NCBI RefSeq assembly: GCF_963924675.1
Contig: NC_089222.1
Coordinates: forward strand, 4,408,501-4,472,500
DNA from: Phocoena phocoena
Taxonomy: Eukaryota; Chordata; Mammalia; Artiodactyla; Phocoenidae
Reading direction: 5' to 3'
Length of the DNA: 64,000 nucleotides
The stretch's first letter is position 1, and each line of letters begins with the position of its first letter. The position numbers were made by a program, and so were the translations under genes. The notes under the pieces were generated by a model that was given only the letters and a program-made list of their open reading frames with translations, searched no databases and was not told the DNA's origin. Positions 1-12,376 of the stretch are shown in pieces.

Positions 1-392
1 CAGTATAAGAAATGGCTCTATGTACTCGGTGACCACTGAGTTCAGACATCTTCCTGATGGAATATTCGGCAGCAGAGTCAGAATGGAATATGATGAGAGC
101 ACATAAGCTAAAGCGAGCTAGAAAGCAAGGGACAGAGGCGAGACAGAATGCCCCCTGAGGAACAGGTTGCAATAGCAAGATTCTCTGTTCAACGCACAGA
201 GCTGGGATTGCAGACTCACAGGCCCCAGGGGCCAGATAGATAACGCCCATGCCTCAAACGGCTGGCTGTCAGGAAAAACAAACCAGACAGGAGAACCAGG
301 CAACAAGCAGGGAGGGAACCCAGTGTGTCCAGAGATTTCAAATTTTCAAGAGAAGCTGGAAGCCAGATTTGGAATGAAATATCCCCATTTCT

Positions 393-519
393 GTTTGGTT
401 TTTTGGGGGGCCACGCTGCACGGCATGCGGGATCTTAGTTCCCTGACTAGGGATCAACCCCTTGCGCTCTGCAGTGGAAGCACAGAGTCCTAACCACTGG
501 ACTGCCAGGGAATTCCCCA
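393..519 (-). repeat. CHR-type SINE, short form
   Basis: This is a reverse-oriented tRNA-derived SINE that reads GGGAATTCCCTGGCAGTCCAG on the minus strand, with a degenerate poly-T at its left. It is flanked by 16-bp target duplications beginning AAATATCCCC (377-392 and 520-535). Confidence 0.9.
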
Positions 520-942
520 AAATATCCCCATTTCTAAATGCAAGCAGTTAACATATAAAAATATCAAGGATTCATGGGCCAGTCAAGATACGTCTTCTGA
601 CTAGAATCAACCGTGGGCTCTCAGTTGATAACCACACCTTCCAGCCCAACCCCAAGCCTAGGACTGTCGTTTGGTTACCACGGCAGCAGGGCAGGTACCC
701 ATAGACCTCAGCCTTCTGCGAGTTTACAAGCCTTAACGTAATGACCATAACCTTACATCTCCCAGAATCACTGCCCTGTCTCTCGACCCATTGATACTCG
801 AGTTCCTGGCGCAGGAAAAAGATAGAGCACCTGAACAAACTGGAATGATTCACACCTGTAGGGTAGCCTCGGAATCCCATCTTATCTTCCCATCTTATTT
901 CTCAGTGACAGGCACCAAAACACACCCTCCCCCATTTCTGTG

Positions 943-1090
943 TCACTGCCAACTTGACCATTGTAGCATGGAAAGCCATGGACCATACATAAACAAATAG
1001 GCGTGGCTGTATCTCAATAAAACTTTATTTACAAAACAGGCAGCAGGCCAGCTTTGGCCCGAGGACTGTAGTTCGCTGACTCTTATTCTA
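943..1090 (+). repeat. hAT-Charlie (MER1-like) DNA transposon fragment
   Basis: The sequence contains GCGTGGCTGTATCTCAATAAAACTTTATTTACAAAACAGGC broken across the line, followed by GGCC-rich sequence and TTCGCTGACTC. This is the usual right end of an old MER1/Charlie non-autonomous element. A fuller copy occurs near 56515. Family name from memory. Confidence 0.65.
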
Positions 1091-2540
1091 GGGGTCAGGA
1101 TAGTCTTATTGTTGAGCAGAATCCCCAGGCCAAATCAGCTCATCTCCAGGACAGAGCTAGAAATCCAGGCTCGCTCTAAGATGGTTCTGTATTAAGCCGG
1201 CTTTCAGCCCATCTGCGGATGCGGGATGCTTTCCCTGTGGGCTGGGCTGGAACCAGCTGCCCCTCCTCCCCGTGTAGGAGGATGCTTTTGCTTCCCAGCA
1301 TTTGCTTCATAGCATAGAAACTAACAGCAATTCTATTTTCAAAAGAAATCTACTCCACACATGCATATGCTCAGTCTATGTTGATGGGCTCAGCTGAGAA
1401 AATCATTGCTTTAGACTCCCTTGTTTGTGGATGAAATAAAACAGGGTCCTTTTCCCTCTGTCTTTTCCTATGGTCTCAAGCTGCATGTTTATTTTAAGAA
1501 ACCTAAAAGGAGACCATAATAAAGCTGTAAGTCATCAGAACTAAGTGCTTGCTTTAAAAGCATAACTTAAAGGGCAAATATGCATATTTTCTTTTTGAAA
1601 CACATAATGGGTACTATTACTGTTATGCAATACAGGAAATCAATTAACCTTTATGAAAAGAAAACCAATTTTTAAATGAACAGGAGTAAGAACATTGAAT
1701 GCGTTTTGCCAAAACCCAGCAGACAAGCATTTTCAGATTAAAGAAACGCCTTCAGCCACTTACGAAATTTCTGTATTTTGCACTAACTCAAATGGAGAAT
1801 GGTTTATTTTCTGGGGCTATTTAATATCCACTGCAGTGAAGTCAAGTCCTGCTAAAATGTTCTCGTTGCTCTACCTTAACCTAATTTGACATTAGGATTG
1901 TATGAAATCGCTCACCGAAAATACTGATTCTTAGAGGAAAGGAAGGAAGTGCCTTGATACCGTATTTTATTGGTTGGGATTAATAAGCACGGCTTCCGAG
2001 GGAATCTTTGGGGGACTCTGCTAACATTTATGTCATTATAATGAGCTCCACTTTGCAGAAAATCATGATTCGTCGCATAGGGGAGTTTGTTCTAAGATAT
2101 GAATACCTAGAATTTTAAATACCCAAATGAGAGGCTTTTAGCCTTGACTGAAAAGGGAACTAAGAACTTGGACCCCTCTAAATGTGCCTGGAGAGGCAGA
2201 GGCAGAGCTCTATTACATTGACCCTGACCTGGTTCTAGGGAGTTAGGATGTGACATAAAGTCACCCCTGTGATGAACCTGCCATGTGAATAACATCGACC
2301 TAACTCAGCAGTGTGGCCTGAGCCTCTTCTCTGTGACCTGCTTGTTCATCTAACTTCCCAACTGCGACCTTTGCCTTCTCCTTTTTCTCGCTCAAGGCAT
2401 TATATTCAGTGTGTCCCAGGGGCCAGGGGAGGAGTGTCTGCATGATGGGAAAGACCGGAGCATTCTGTAGGTGTCCCAGTGTTTTCACTGTGTGATCCTC
2501 AGGTTGTTTGCGTGCTTGTTTCGTGTGTGTGTTTGTTTCT

Positions 2541-3013
2541 TCATCTTTTTAAATGGCGGTATAGTTCTTTTACAATGTTGTGTTAGTTTCTGCTGTACAA
2601 CGAAGCGAAGCAACTGTTTGTATACATATATCCCCTCCCTCTTGGATCTTCCTCCCTTCCCCTCCCCCCAGCCCACCCATCTAGGTCACCACAGAGCACC
2701 AAGCTGATCTCCCTGTGCTATACAGCAGGTTCCCACTAGCTATCTGTTTTACACATGGTAGTGTACATATGTCAATCCTAATCTCCCAATTCATCCCACC
2801 ACCCCCGGCCCTCCCTGTGTCCACACGTCCATTTTCTACATCTGCGTCTCTATTCCTGCCCTGCAAATTGGTTCATCTGTACCATTTTTCTAGATTCCAC
2901 ATATATGCGTTAATATACGGTATTTGTTTTTCTCTTTCTGACTTACTTCACCCTGTATGACAGGCTCTAGGTCCACCTACGTCTCTACAAATGACCCATT
3001 TTCATTCCTTTTT
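2541..3013 (-). repeat. L1 3' UTR fragment
   Basis: Reverse-oriented L1 3' end. TTTTACAATGTTGTGTTAG, TGTACAACGAAGCGAAGC and the CAAATTGGTTCATCTGTACC block are the mirror of the plus-strand L1 tails at 7103 and 20131. No intact ORF2 remains. Confidence 0.8.
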
Positions 3014-3234
3014 TCAAAAAGGAAAGAAAGCAAATTTGTCGTTGGTGGTAGGTCATGACGGGGAGGGTTCTTTACCCTTCCCAACGTCTTGTATAGGTGG
3101 GAGGTTGGAGGCCACAGAAAAGGCAGTAGATGGGGGCACATGCCCCACTCTGAACAATACAGAAGAATCTGATTTAGATGCTTTGTATCAAAGCCCCTTG
3201 TCCTGATTTGTTAAGCATGATGAAATTTACATTT

Positions 3235-3420
3235 CTCACTGCGCCTGAGGTTGAAATTGTTTTGCATGTCTGTTGGCCACTTGTATTTTTTTTCTTCATC
3301 CGTAACTTCCTTGCTTGTTCATATATAGTGTCCAGTTGCCCGTTGCGGGTTTTATAGTTTTCTCATTATTTGTAGAAGCAATTTATTACGTATTCAAGAT
3401 AATAACAAAGCAAGCCACCT
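3235..3420 (-). repeat. Old L1 fragment
   Basis: TTTTGCATGTCTGTTGGCCACTTG followed by a diverged TTCTTCATC block is typical of an ancient L1 3' region in reverse. Highly diverged, so boundaries are approximate. Confidence 0.5.
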
Positions 3421-3882
3421 AATGTCTCTAGAGGTTGACTTCCTTGTCAGTTAAAGGAGAAAGTGAGAAATTCTCCCTCTACTTTGAAGATTAGGTCGCA
3501 CCTCAGATGTGAACATTTGTAAATCACATTTTCATAAAGTCGGGCATGGGTACCTTGAAGGCTGGGTGTAGAGAAAAAGGGCACCCTGGAGAAAGGTTTT
3601 TTTTGTGTTTTCAGACTATCCTAATGTATAGGTTTTTCAGAGTCAGACAAATCACCTAAGCTGGGGAAGCTCGTGTTTTATTGTAAAGCCCACGTCATTT
3701 TCAAAGGTGGCCTTCCTAGTGTTCCTGAGGCTTTTCAACCCCTCCTTATGACCGCTGCCTTCCTTCCTTCAGAAATAGAACCACAGTTGTGCTCTTGTTC
3801 TACAACCTATGGAGAATATCTCCTCACGAGGCCAGAGCTTGTCCATAGCCAGATAATGACACCACTCAAAGATAATGAATGT

Positions 3883-4082
3883 TGGGCTCCCCTGGTGGCG
3901 CAGTGGTTGAGAGTCCGCCTGCCGAAGCAGGGGACATGGGTTCGTGCCCCGGTCCGGGAAGATCCCACATGCCGCGGAGCGGCTGGGCCCGTGAGCCATG
4001 GCCGCTGAGCCTTCGCGTCCGGAGGCTGTGCTCCACAACGGTGAGAGGCCTGCGTACCGCAAAAAAAAAAAAAAAAAAAAAG
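3883..4082 (+). repeat. CHR-type SINE, long-tailed cetacean form
   Basis: The tRNA-like head (CTCCCCTGGTGGCGCAGTGG, then GGGTTCGTGCCCCGGTCCGG) is followed by the GCCGCGGAGCGGCTGGGCCC segment and ends GCGTACCGC plus a run of about 20 A. The flanks AAAGATAATGAA-GTT match on both sides, supporting a target duplication. Confidence 0.92.
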
Positions 4083-4229
4083 ATAATGAAGGTTAACGGC
4101 TTGCGTGTTGTTAGCATTTCCCATCAAAAATGCTCTTCTGAAATGGGATTCTGTTCACAGCTACTTAGTGACCCATCAAACCTGTGTTAGGCTTTTAATA
4201 TACTATTATCATAAATAATGTTATAATGA

Positions 4230-4740
4230 ACCACAGTGTACATAACGTGACACCTCTCTGATTATTTCCTCAGGATAAATTCTACGAAGTAAAAAAAAAA
4301 CAAAAATACTGGGTCAAAGGGACTGAACATCTTTCAAAACCTTTTCTGTTGCCAAATCGTAACCAGGTTCCTGGGCCAATCAGCGCTGTAGTGTCCATTT
4401 GATCACATATCCTCTAACTTTGGAGTTTTGTAGTAGTTTAATTTTGAGAAAGGCAATTAATTAGGCAAAGTTTTATCACAGTTTTTATCAAAGTTTTTCA
4501 AAACTTTACATTTTTCTTATTGATGATAGATTTGACTACACACACACACACACACACAGTTGGCAACTTAAATGTCTTCTTTGTAACTTACCTGTGCAGT
4601 GAACTTTTCTACTGTACTTATTAGTCTTTTTCTTATGATTCATATATTAAGGATTTAATTCACTATCATAAATGTTACAAACTTTTTCCCATTTTAGTAT
4701 ACGTCTCTCCTTTTTGTTTATAGCAATATTTGACCTTTTT
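4230..4740 (-). repeat. Ancient L1 3' region
   Basis: TGGGTCAAAGGGACTGAACATC and the following block resemble the reverse of an old L1M 3' UTR. It is interrupted by a CA microsatellite near 4540. Low similarity; limits uncertain. Confidence 0.5.
4540..4558. repeat. (CA)n microsatellite
   Basis: About nine uninterrupted CA units within an old L1 fragment. Confidence 0.9.
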
Positions 4741-4960
4741 AAAAATTTTTCTTCTCTTGAAGTAATTCCATACTAACAGAAAGGTTGCAAGATGAGTTCA
4801 AAGAATACCCGAAGTCCTCAAATGTTGACCTTTTATCACATTTGCTTAATGTTTTCCCCTCTCTCTTTCTATCTCTACGTATATAATTTTTATTTGGTAC
4901 CGTTTACAGATAAGCTTGTGAACGTGATGCTATGGCATTCTTGACATACAGAAATTTTTA
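4740..4960 (-). repeat. Ancient L1 fragment
   Basis: GAAGTAATTCCATACTAACAG, GTTGCAAGATGAG and the block ending near TTTATCACATTTGC resemble the old L1ME/L1M type also seen at 45445. Assignment is by pattern only. Confidence 0.4.
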
Positions 4961-5086
4961 ATTTAGATATAGTGAGCTCTCTGGAGATGTCATTTTAGGA
5001 TTCCTGTCTTTGTTGTCCAGCTGAGAACGGGGCTCAGTGGGTCCTTGGGATGAGTTAACACTTCTGTGCCAACACGTAGTTCTTTT

Positions 5087-6650
5087 CACTTAGACACAGG
5101 GATGACTGGTTAAGAGGGAAGGTTGTCTCAACAAACACCTTTTCTGCACCAACAACAGACACCCCCATGGTACCCTTGCCCTAGCCTGGGGGGGGGGAAG
5201 GGAGGGGAAACCCGACAGTGCTGGCTGTCCTTCCTTCCCTCCTGCCAAAGTCAGGAAAGCCACGCCCAGGTCTGTGTACTGGTCACCTGGCAAGGGACAT
5301 AACACAGAAGCCAGATGTGGCTCTGCTCCCTTTCCCCACGTTGCTCCAGAAACCAGGAGCTTGGATCATTGATTTATATACTCCTGGCATAATTACTCTG
5401 AAAAGGCATCTGGAGGCTTATTTCACTTTGTTCCGAATTCCTGTTTCCCCAGTTGTGGCCAAAAATAAAATGTGGCCTTGGATTCCGTAGAGCCAGCTAT
5501 GCATATTACGGTGTGGCCACAGGTGGTTTTGGAGAAAGAAAAATACCGACTTGCCCAAAGAGCTAGCTCTACTGTTGGTGGAGCCAATCACAGAAGGGAA
5601 CTTGGCTTTTATTTCTTGGGTATCTAACCACCTGAAGCAATGGGGGCCTCTTTGCGCCCTCCTCTGCATGGTGCCACTTCTCAAAGTAACCAAAATCTCG
5701 CTGCAAGTCAGCTAGAAAGGAAAGGCCAGGCTTCCCCCAAATGCCTTGAGGGCGAGAGGAAGGCTGCTGCAGACAAATCACACAGAGGACCTTTAAATTC
5801 CTCCCTAGACGTCTCTCCCCATCACTCCCCATCACTCCTGAGGTAACTGCAGAAACCCCAGGTCCCCTCCTGGCTCTGGGGGCTGCAGACCCCGCCCACT
5901 CCTGTCAGGAGCCCCGCCCTCTGCCCCTCCCTCCTCCCTCCCCATCTCCACCTGTTCATTCCCCTTGGAGGTGGTGGCCCGTCGCTCTGTTTTTCCCGTC
6001 TGCACCCCCCTGTAAGGCTCTGCTCAGCAAAATAAACAGATCTTCCTTTCTAAGGAACTCATCTTAGAAAGCAAAGGAAGGGAGAACCATAATTGCTTAT
6101 CATTGTCCATTTTCCCCCATCGCACACAAATTAGAAGAGTGAAAGTCCCTGAACGGGGTCCGGTCTGGGGAAGAGAGGAGACCAGCATCTCAGTTCAAGA
6201 TTTCCTCCAGTGTCCACCATACAGGGGAAAATCAAGAAAACCACACACACACAAAAGAGAATTTCTGTGTAGCTAACACATCACCCTTTTCTTTAACACG
6301 AAAGCAAATACAGAAGAAACAGTGATACTTTCTACAATACGAATGGGTAAAGGAAACCAGACCTGGCAACATCATCTACCTAAGGAAGAGCTGGCCTTCT
6401 GGACTCTGTCTCTGTCCCTCTCCCATCCCTCACCTCATTAACTTCCTGAACTTCTCCCGGAAGAGAAACTTCCTACTGAAAAACATGGGGCTTTCGGAAA
6501 AAGACCAAATTCATGATATCTCACCAAATTCAGCCAGATTCGTGAAAATCTTCCCTCAAAACTCCTGGGGACGCGAAGACATTTGCTTCTAGACCAACTT
6601 CACTTTCCAAATCTGAGCTGCAGCCAGGTGGCCAGGAAGGTGACATGTCA

Positions 6651-6681
<31 letters not shown>

Positions 6682-6682
6682 C
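5087..6682. other. Unassigned intronic sequence with a GC-rich pyrimidine tract
   Basis: I see no gene or confident repeat here. A G-rich run lies at 5189-5205 and a C/T-rich stretch at 5880-6010 (CCCCGCCC and CCCTCCCTCC-type blocks) is followed by CAAAATAAACAGATC. The latter could be the end of an old LTR or a GC-rich regulatory stretch; nothing decides this. Confidence 0.4.
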
Positions 6683-6691
6683 CAGGGCTTT

Positions 6692-7056
6692 GGGACTTCC
6701 CTGGTGGCGCAGTGGTTAAGGGTCCACCTGCCAATGCTGGGGACACGGGTTCGAGCCCTGGTCCGGGAAGATCCCACATGCTGCGGAGCAACTAAGCTCA
6801 TGCACCACAACTACTGAGCCTGCTCTAGAGCCCACGAGCCACAACTACTGAGCCCACGAGCCACAACTGCTGAAGCCCGCGTGCCTAGAGCCCGTGCTCT
6901 GCAACAAGAAGCCACCGCAGTGAGAAGCCCACGCACCTCAACGAAGAGTAGCCCCTGCTAGCCGCAACTAGAGAAAGCCTGCGCTCGGCAATGAAGACCC
7001 AATGACGCCATAAATCAATTAACTAATTAATTTTTTTTAAAGTTTGAAAGGAAAAA
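6692..7056 (+). repeat. CHR-type SINE, full long form
   Basis: The element starts GGGACTTCCCTGGTGGCGCAG and continues through repeated GAGCCACAACTACTGAGCC units to GAAGACCCAATGACGCC and an AT-rich tail. A 9-bp target duplication CAGGGCTTT flanks it (6683-6691 and 7057-7065). The internal repeats are typical of this longer family. Confidence 0.9.
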
Positions 7057-7102
7057 CAGGGCTTTATAGAGTGAAAGGTGGGAACACGAGAGTGAAGAAA
7101 AA

Positions 7103-7372
7103 AATTGTCATACAGAGTGAAGTAAATCCGAAAGAGAAAAACAAATATCATACATTAACGTATATATGTGGAATCTGGAAATATGGCGCAGATGAACCGG
7201 TTTGCAGGGCAGAAATAGAGACACAGGTGTAGAGAACAAACGTATGGACACCAAGGGGGGAAAGCGGGTCTGGGGGGGATGAATAGGGAGATTGGGATTG
7301 ACGTGTATACACTAACATGTATAAAATAGAGAACTAATAAGAACCTGCTGTATAAAATAAAGAAATGTATTT
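7103..7372 (+). repeat. L1 3' UTR fragment
   Basis: ATTGTCATACAGAGTGAAGTAA, GATGAACCGGTTTGCAGGGC and TGACGTGTATACACTAACATG are the L1 3' end in plus orientation, ending in an A-rich tail. It closely resembles the copy at 20131. Confidence 0.85.
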
Positions 7373-7498
7373 CCTTATCAACAGCCCCTGTATCCCCCCA
7401 GAAGCCACCCTTTACAATATTTGGCCTCTCCTGGACCCCCACCCGGGGCCCCACTCCCTGCCCCTCCCCACCTCCATTGTTACCAGCATCACTTCTGT

Positions 7499-7519
7499 CA
7501 CCACCACCACCACCATCAC
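7499..7519. repeat. (CAC)n short microsatellite
   Basis: A short run of CAC/CAT trinucleotides. Confidence 0.7.
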
Positions 7520-8115
7520 CCCTCAGTATCCACCATCTCCACTCTTTTGAGCCCCCTGTAACCAAGAATTGCCCGCACCTCCCTATTCGGCTTGTGTTAA
7601 CAAGTCACAAATGTCAACCCTAACCTGACAGGTTCTGTTATGTCAGGACAGATCTTCCTCTCTGTTCACCCAAGGTCCTTCAAAAGAACTGAAAGTCATT
7701 TTTCCCAACAGGAATTTAGTCCCTGATGAACATGTGATGGTATTGCGTTTGCAGTGAGCCAAGAGTTTCTTCTCTGCGCCACCTCCACCTGTCCCCAACC
7801 CGCAACTGACAGTCCCGGGCTCGTGCTTTACCTCCCTTGGCTTTTCTTTTACATCTTGGCCATCATGACATTCTCGCTCTGGAGTTTTCTGTGCTGTAGA
7901 AGGGAAACTAGTGTGGACGTCCAGCTCCCCAGCCTGTAGGGTGCAGGTGCATCCCGTCATGGTGCTGACGCTGAGCTGAGAGATGTTTTCTCGAACCCTC
8001 ACACTTCACACATCAGGAGGCAAAGGCGAGCACGGTGAAGTGACCTGCCCATAGTCACCAAGGTGGACAGTTAAGTGTTTGGACACTGTTCCCAAAGCAT
8101 GGGAAACTGACTTTA

Positions 8116-8323
8116 TTTTATTTTATTTTTTTGCGGTACACGGGCCTCTCACTGTTGTGGCCTCTCCCGTTGCGGAGCACAGGCTCCGGACGCGCAGGCT
8201 CAGCGGCCATGGCTCATGGGCCCAGCCGCTCCGCGGCATGTGGGATCTTCCCGGACCGGGGCACGAACCCATGTCCCCTGCTTCGGCAGGCGGACTCTAA
8301 CCACTGCGCCACCAGGGATGCCT
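8116..8323 (-). repeat. CHR-type SINE, cetacean form
   Basis: Reverse copy beginning with T-rich sequence, then GCGGTACACGGGCCTCTCAC, ending CGCCACCAGGGATGCC. A 14-bp target duplication GGAAACTGACTTTA flanks it exactly (8102-8115 and 8324-8337). Confidence 0.95.
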
Positions 8324-8418
8324 GGAAACTGACTTTAAATAGTGATCAGGTCTCGTTTTCTTTTTCTTTTTTTTTCTTTTCAATTTTATTTCTATCACAT
8401 TCCCATCACCATTGCTTT

Positions 8419-8539
8419 TTCTCTTTTGGGGGGCCATGCCACGTGGCATGTGGGATCTTAGTTCCCCGAACAGGGATGGAACCCAAGCCCCCTGCAGTGG
8501 AAGTGCAGAGTCTTAACCATTTGACCACCAGGGAAGTCC
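8419..8539 (-). repeat. CHR-type SINE, short form
   Basis: Reverse copy from TTCTCTTTTGGGGGGCCATG to ACCAGGGAAGTCC, flanked by the 12-bp duplication CACCATTGCTTT (8407-8418 and 8540-8551). Confidence 0.93.
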
Positions 8540-8852
8540 CACCATTGCTTTCTAAGTATCTCTTTAAAATGCTGCTATACAGAGTCGCTTTAAAAGACAT
8601 TTTTCTCACCGTACAACCTTCCAGAGGTCCAATCTTACAGAACTTTTGATTGCCCATCATTTTCTTTTTGGTATTAAAGATGACATGGGAGGAACAAAAG
8701 ATAAGCTAACAGCGGGGTTTACATTACGTTACTGAGGACTTATGTTCTTAACTGAAGCTTAGTCTTTTTTGCTCAGCTGTGTGTATATAACGAATCTCCA
8801 AGGAAGCTGGATTCAGCGGACTTCCTTTTTGGGGGAGGACCTACCCTTGTTC

Positions 8853-9025
8853 TGCTCTGATTTATCTGCACATTCCAGTCACCCTGGGAGCTTTGTAAAA
8901 TCCCAGTGCCCATGGCACCCCAGACCCGCTAACTCAGAATCTCTAGGTGTGGACCCAAGACTCAGTATTCTTTTAAAACTGTCCAGGTGCTTCTGAAGCA
9001 CAAGCCAGTCTGAGAACCACCATCT
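8853..9025. repeat. MER5-like hAT relic (first of three in a row)
   Basis: GGGAGCTTTGTAAAATCCCAG, AACTCAGAATCTCTAGGTG and CAGTCTGAGAACCAC follow the MER5-type pattern (GGGAGCTTTTAAAA ... GATTC...AATCTCT ... TTTGAGAACCACTG). Confidence 0.7.
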
Positions 9026-9190
9026 GGACACAGTGGTTCTCAGGCCAGGCTGCCCGTCCAGGTCCCCTCGGGAGCTCTTTCAGAATACCAATGCCTGCAC
9101 CCCACCCGAGAGATGCCAGCCGAGCTGGTCTAGAGTGGAGCCTCTGGCGTCTTTGTTTTCTTTAACCCCTCAAGTGATTCTAATGTGCGC
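9026..9190. repeat. MER5-like hAT relic (second of three)
   Basis: Starts CACAGTGGTTCTCAGGCCAGG and runs through GGGAGCTCTTTCAGAATACC to CAAGTGATTCTAATGTGCG, a diverged MER5-type element. Confidence 0.7.
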
Positions 9191-9211
9191 CCGAGTGTTG
9201 AGAAAAGAGCA

Positions 9212-9385
9212 GTTGTTCTCAAACTGGGTGGTGGGGTATCAGAATCACTGAAAATTTTGGTTACAAAAAAAGGCAAAACCAGCTCTATTCTACAGTATTA
9301 CCGAATGACAAGGACCTGGGCTTCTGGGTTCCTCACTAGCTCTCCAGGTGACTGATACACACGGAAGCTTAAAAACCACTCATCT
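9212..9385. repeat. MER5-like hAT relic (third of three)
   Basis: Starts GTTGTTCTCAAACTGGGTGG and ends CTTAAAAACCACTCATC, with TATCAGAATCACTGAAAATT inside. Pattern of a diverged MER5-type element. Confidence 0.65.
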
Positions 9386-10006
9386 AGTGGCGTTTTGTTT
9401 TGTTTTGTTTCATATTGGATGTGTTTAAGCAAATGTTTGTTTTCCAACATTCGTTCTAACGTTTCTACCATTCTGGCATTTCCTCTGAGTACCTACAAAA
9501 GACATCTAAAATATCACCTGTTAATCTAGGGTGAACCGGGACAAACTGAGATGTAATTCATGATGCTTTGCTCTGGTTGACTACCTGGCGTGCCTTGTCA
9601 CTTTCACCCAGGAATGACAAGCCCACAGCGCCTGCAGTCCGCATCTGGCTGGTGGACTGCAGCATCTCATTTACCTCAAAGGCCCGTCAGGGTAGGAGCC
9701 CCTCCAGATCACATGATCATAAAGTCCTTCAGGGATGCTCTCCACGGGCAGCATTGTTCGGTGCAGGAATGGAGCTGCCATGAGGAAACGTATTTCTCTG
9801 TCCTGCAAATGCTTGCAAATGATCGAGTCGGACACTGAGCTCAGAAGGCCACCCCATACTTCTTTAGTGAGTAGTTTGAGTTGTATGGGGCTTTTGGTTA
9901 TGAGAGGCCTTCTCCCCCACCCCCAAGAGGGTTTTTTTAACATATAAATTAAATGACTACCATTTTAAGCCTCAAGGGGATGTAGCTGTCTGGGGAACAG
10001 CCCCAT

Positions 10007-10082
10007 GGTTCTACGGTTCTCAGTCTGGACTGCATGTTTGATTCACTCAGGGAGCTTTTAAAACTCCCGACACTGAAAATGC
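10007..10082. repeat. MER5-like hAT fragment
   Basis: GGTTCTACGGTTCTCAGTCTGG and CAGGGAGCTTTTAAAACTCC represent the left part of a MER5-type relic. Confidence 0.5.
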
Positions 10083-10868
10083 TGAACTTTTCTCAAAGGA
10101 TGTGGTGAGGATGGAGGATGGATATAAATCCTGTAACACAGGGTAGGGTCCACTGAGACTCAGCCTGGAAGAGCCCTCCTCAGGCAGTACCTGGCACAGG
10201 TAGGCACTTGACATTAGTGACTGTCAATTTAATGGTGAGAAATGGCCCATAGCATTACTGCACTACAATGGAAGAAAACAGATGTAAGTGAATGTTTGAG
10301 GGTTTTCAAAGGTTTGTTGTGCAGGTAAGCTTACATTTTCCCTGCGTTGCTTTGCTCACTCCCATAATTCCTGCCTTCTCTTTAGGGTCCCATTCAAATT
10401 CCGCCTCCTATTTAGGATTTCTTAAAAGAACTTTCTGTACCACCTAAGGCCTTTTCTTTTTCTAACAAGTGAGAGCCAAGAAATACCTTTGTTATTCTTT
10501 ATTATTTTATGGAAAGACATTTTTAATGGAGTCATCTAAACATAACATTTGAAGCAAACAATTCATGCAAAAGGAAGTAGATAATTTTTTAATACAATCT
10601 CTTCCTTTCTGCAGTCCCTAATAAGATAAGCATCTTAAAACACTGGCTGGCATTATTAATACTTCATTTTCCATGGGCCGAAGTTCCTATACCAGCCGAG
10701 GCAAAGGGCCCATAGCACACAGCATCTTTCTGGATGCCCACATGCCCCAGGAGGTAGGATGGAGCAACATGTAATCACAGGAGGGGAAGGTGATAGCAGA
10801 AAATGGGAGGGGGACCCACATCCCCCTGCAGCTGCCAATAAAAAGAAGTTTAAAAAAAAAAGCACTGG

Positions 10869-11077
10869 GGATTCCCTGGTGGTGCAGTGGTTGAGAGTCC
10901 GCCTGCCGATGCAGGGGACACGGGTTCGTGCCCCGGTCCGGGAAGATCCCACGTGCCGCGGAGCGGCTGGGCCCGCGAGCCATGGCCGCTGAGCCTGCGC
11001 GTCCGGAGGCTGTGCTCCGCAACGGGAGAGGCCACAGCAGTGGGAGGCCCGCGTACCGCAAAAAAAAAAAAAAAAAA
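10869..11077 (+). repeat. CHR-type SINE, cetacean form
   Basis: From GGATTCCCTGGTGGTGCAGTGG through GCCGCGGAGCGGCTGGG to GCGTACCGC and poly-A. The CACTGG at each end preceded by A-rich sequence suggests a short target duplication, inserted next to an older A-run. Confidence 0.93.
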
Positions 11078-12376
11078 TCACTGGTTTCCTTTCCTTCGAT
11101 CTCATTCTACCTGTACAGTGTCAAATTGTGATTCCCATTTTTCTGCCAGGACCCTCTTGTTAACCCTTAACCTCCCACCTCCCTTAAACCTTGTGCTTTT
11201 AAACATTTTACCTGCCAAATTGCATTTTTCGAGTAATAGAATTCATTGCCTATTTTTAGTCATCAAAAACATATATAATCTGATATTTTCAATGAGCAGG
11301 ATGAAATGACCAATGTTCCCATACGACACAGATATACAGAAAAAATGTGTTTATTTTTCAAGAACCAGAAGGCATAAGATTTTTCATGAAAGTGGCACAG
11401 GCTGTCTCCTATGGTTGTATAATTTCCCTTGGGCCTTTTCAAACTTTTTAAATTGTTCCTAGTTCGCCCAATACCACTTTTATGAACCTCAAGTTAAGGG
11501 CCATTTGAATGAGAAAACTCTGAATGTTCTGTACTCCAATTTTCTCAACTCTAAATAGGAATTATGCTCCTATATTACTCAGCTAAATAAAACTGTAAAT
11601 GAAGGCATCAGAATACCAATTACTGCTGGCACTCCCTTTAATCAAAAAAGCCTTTCAGTATTATTATAAAATCATTCTTCAAAGATTACGTCTACGTAAA
11701 CGAATATAAAATAGCCTACCCATACTCAGTAATGCATAATGAAAATATCCATGAGCATCAATCCTGTGCTCCAAATTGGATCGAGAAATCATTGGCATAA
11801 ATCAGAACATTCGTAAATTCTTTGAGTTTTTTCCAACAGAAAATTCTAATTAAATTTAACCTTAGAGCGTCTAAGAGATTGGATTCTAGGCATATAAAGG
11901 TAACTGAGAAGTAGTCCTTGCCTTGGAGGGGCTCGCGGTATCAAGAGATCAGTGTCTGAACACGCCAATACACATTTTTTGACATCGAAAAAGACTTATA
12001 GAGGTTTAGAATTAGAAGAAATCTCAAAGACCATCTGACCCAGCACCCTAAAATCACAGGTGGAGAAACTAAGCCCCTGAACTTAAAGGAATGTGCTTCT
12101 GGCCACACAGATGGTTTGATGGTTCTCATAGATGATTCCTCTCACTCTTTCAGCTTCCAGTTGACTTGTTGCATTTGTAAAGGATTGAATGGTATCATAG
12201 ATAAGAAAGCTATTTGCAATTCTCAAAGGCCCATTAGTAAAACAGTGCTCTCAGCTTTAGCAAGATGAACCCTAAAATCTCAGTGAGTTCATACAACAGA
12301 ATTTTACATCTGACTCATGTTAAATCCAAAGCCACGTGTTCTTGCTTGGTGGGTAATGTTCCTGTGGTCCTTTGGG
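11078..12376. other. Unassigned intronic sequence
   Basis: AT-rich sequence with no gene, and no repeat I can name with confidence. Part of 11990-12130 (GAAACTAAGCCCCTGAACTTAAAGGAA) may be a diverged MIR. Confidence 0.4.

Noticed and set aside
2954..2970. Possible TRbeta1 start exon from a short GTATGACAGG match
   Set aside because: The match is in an L1 3' end and lacks the rest of the expected coding sequence.
8131..8649. 172-codon plus-strand frame and similar frames at 3807, 10656, 13440, 15435, 28857 and 50503
   Set aside because: They translate CHR-type SINEs (recurrent GPSRSAACGIFPDRGTNP- and AREPWPLSLR-like strings) and reflect the repeat, not a protein family.
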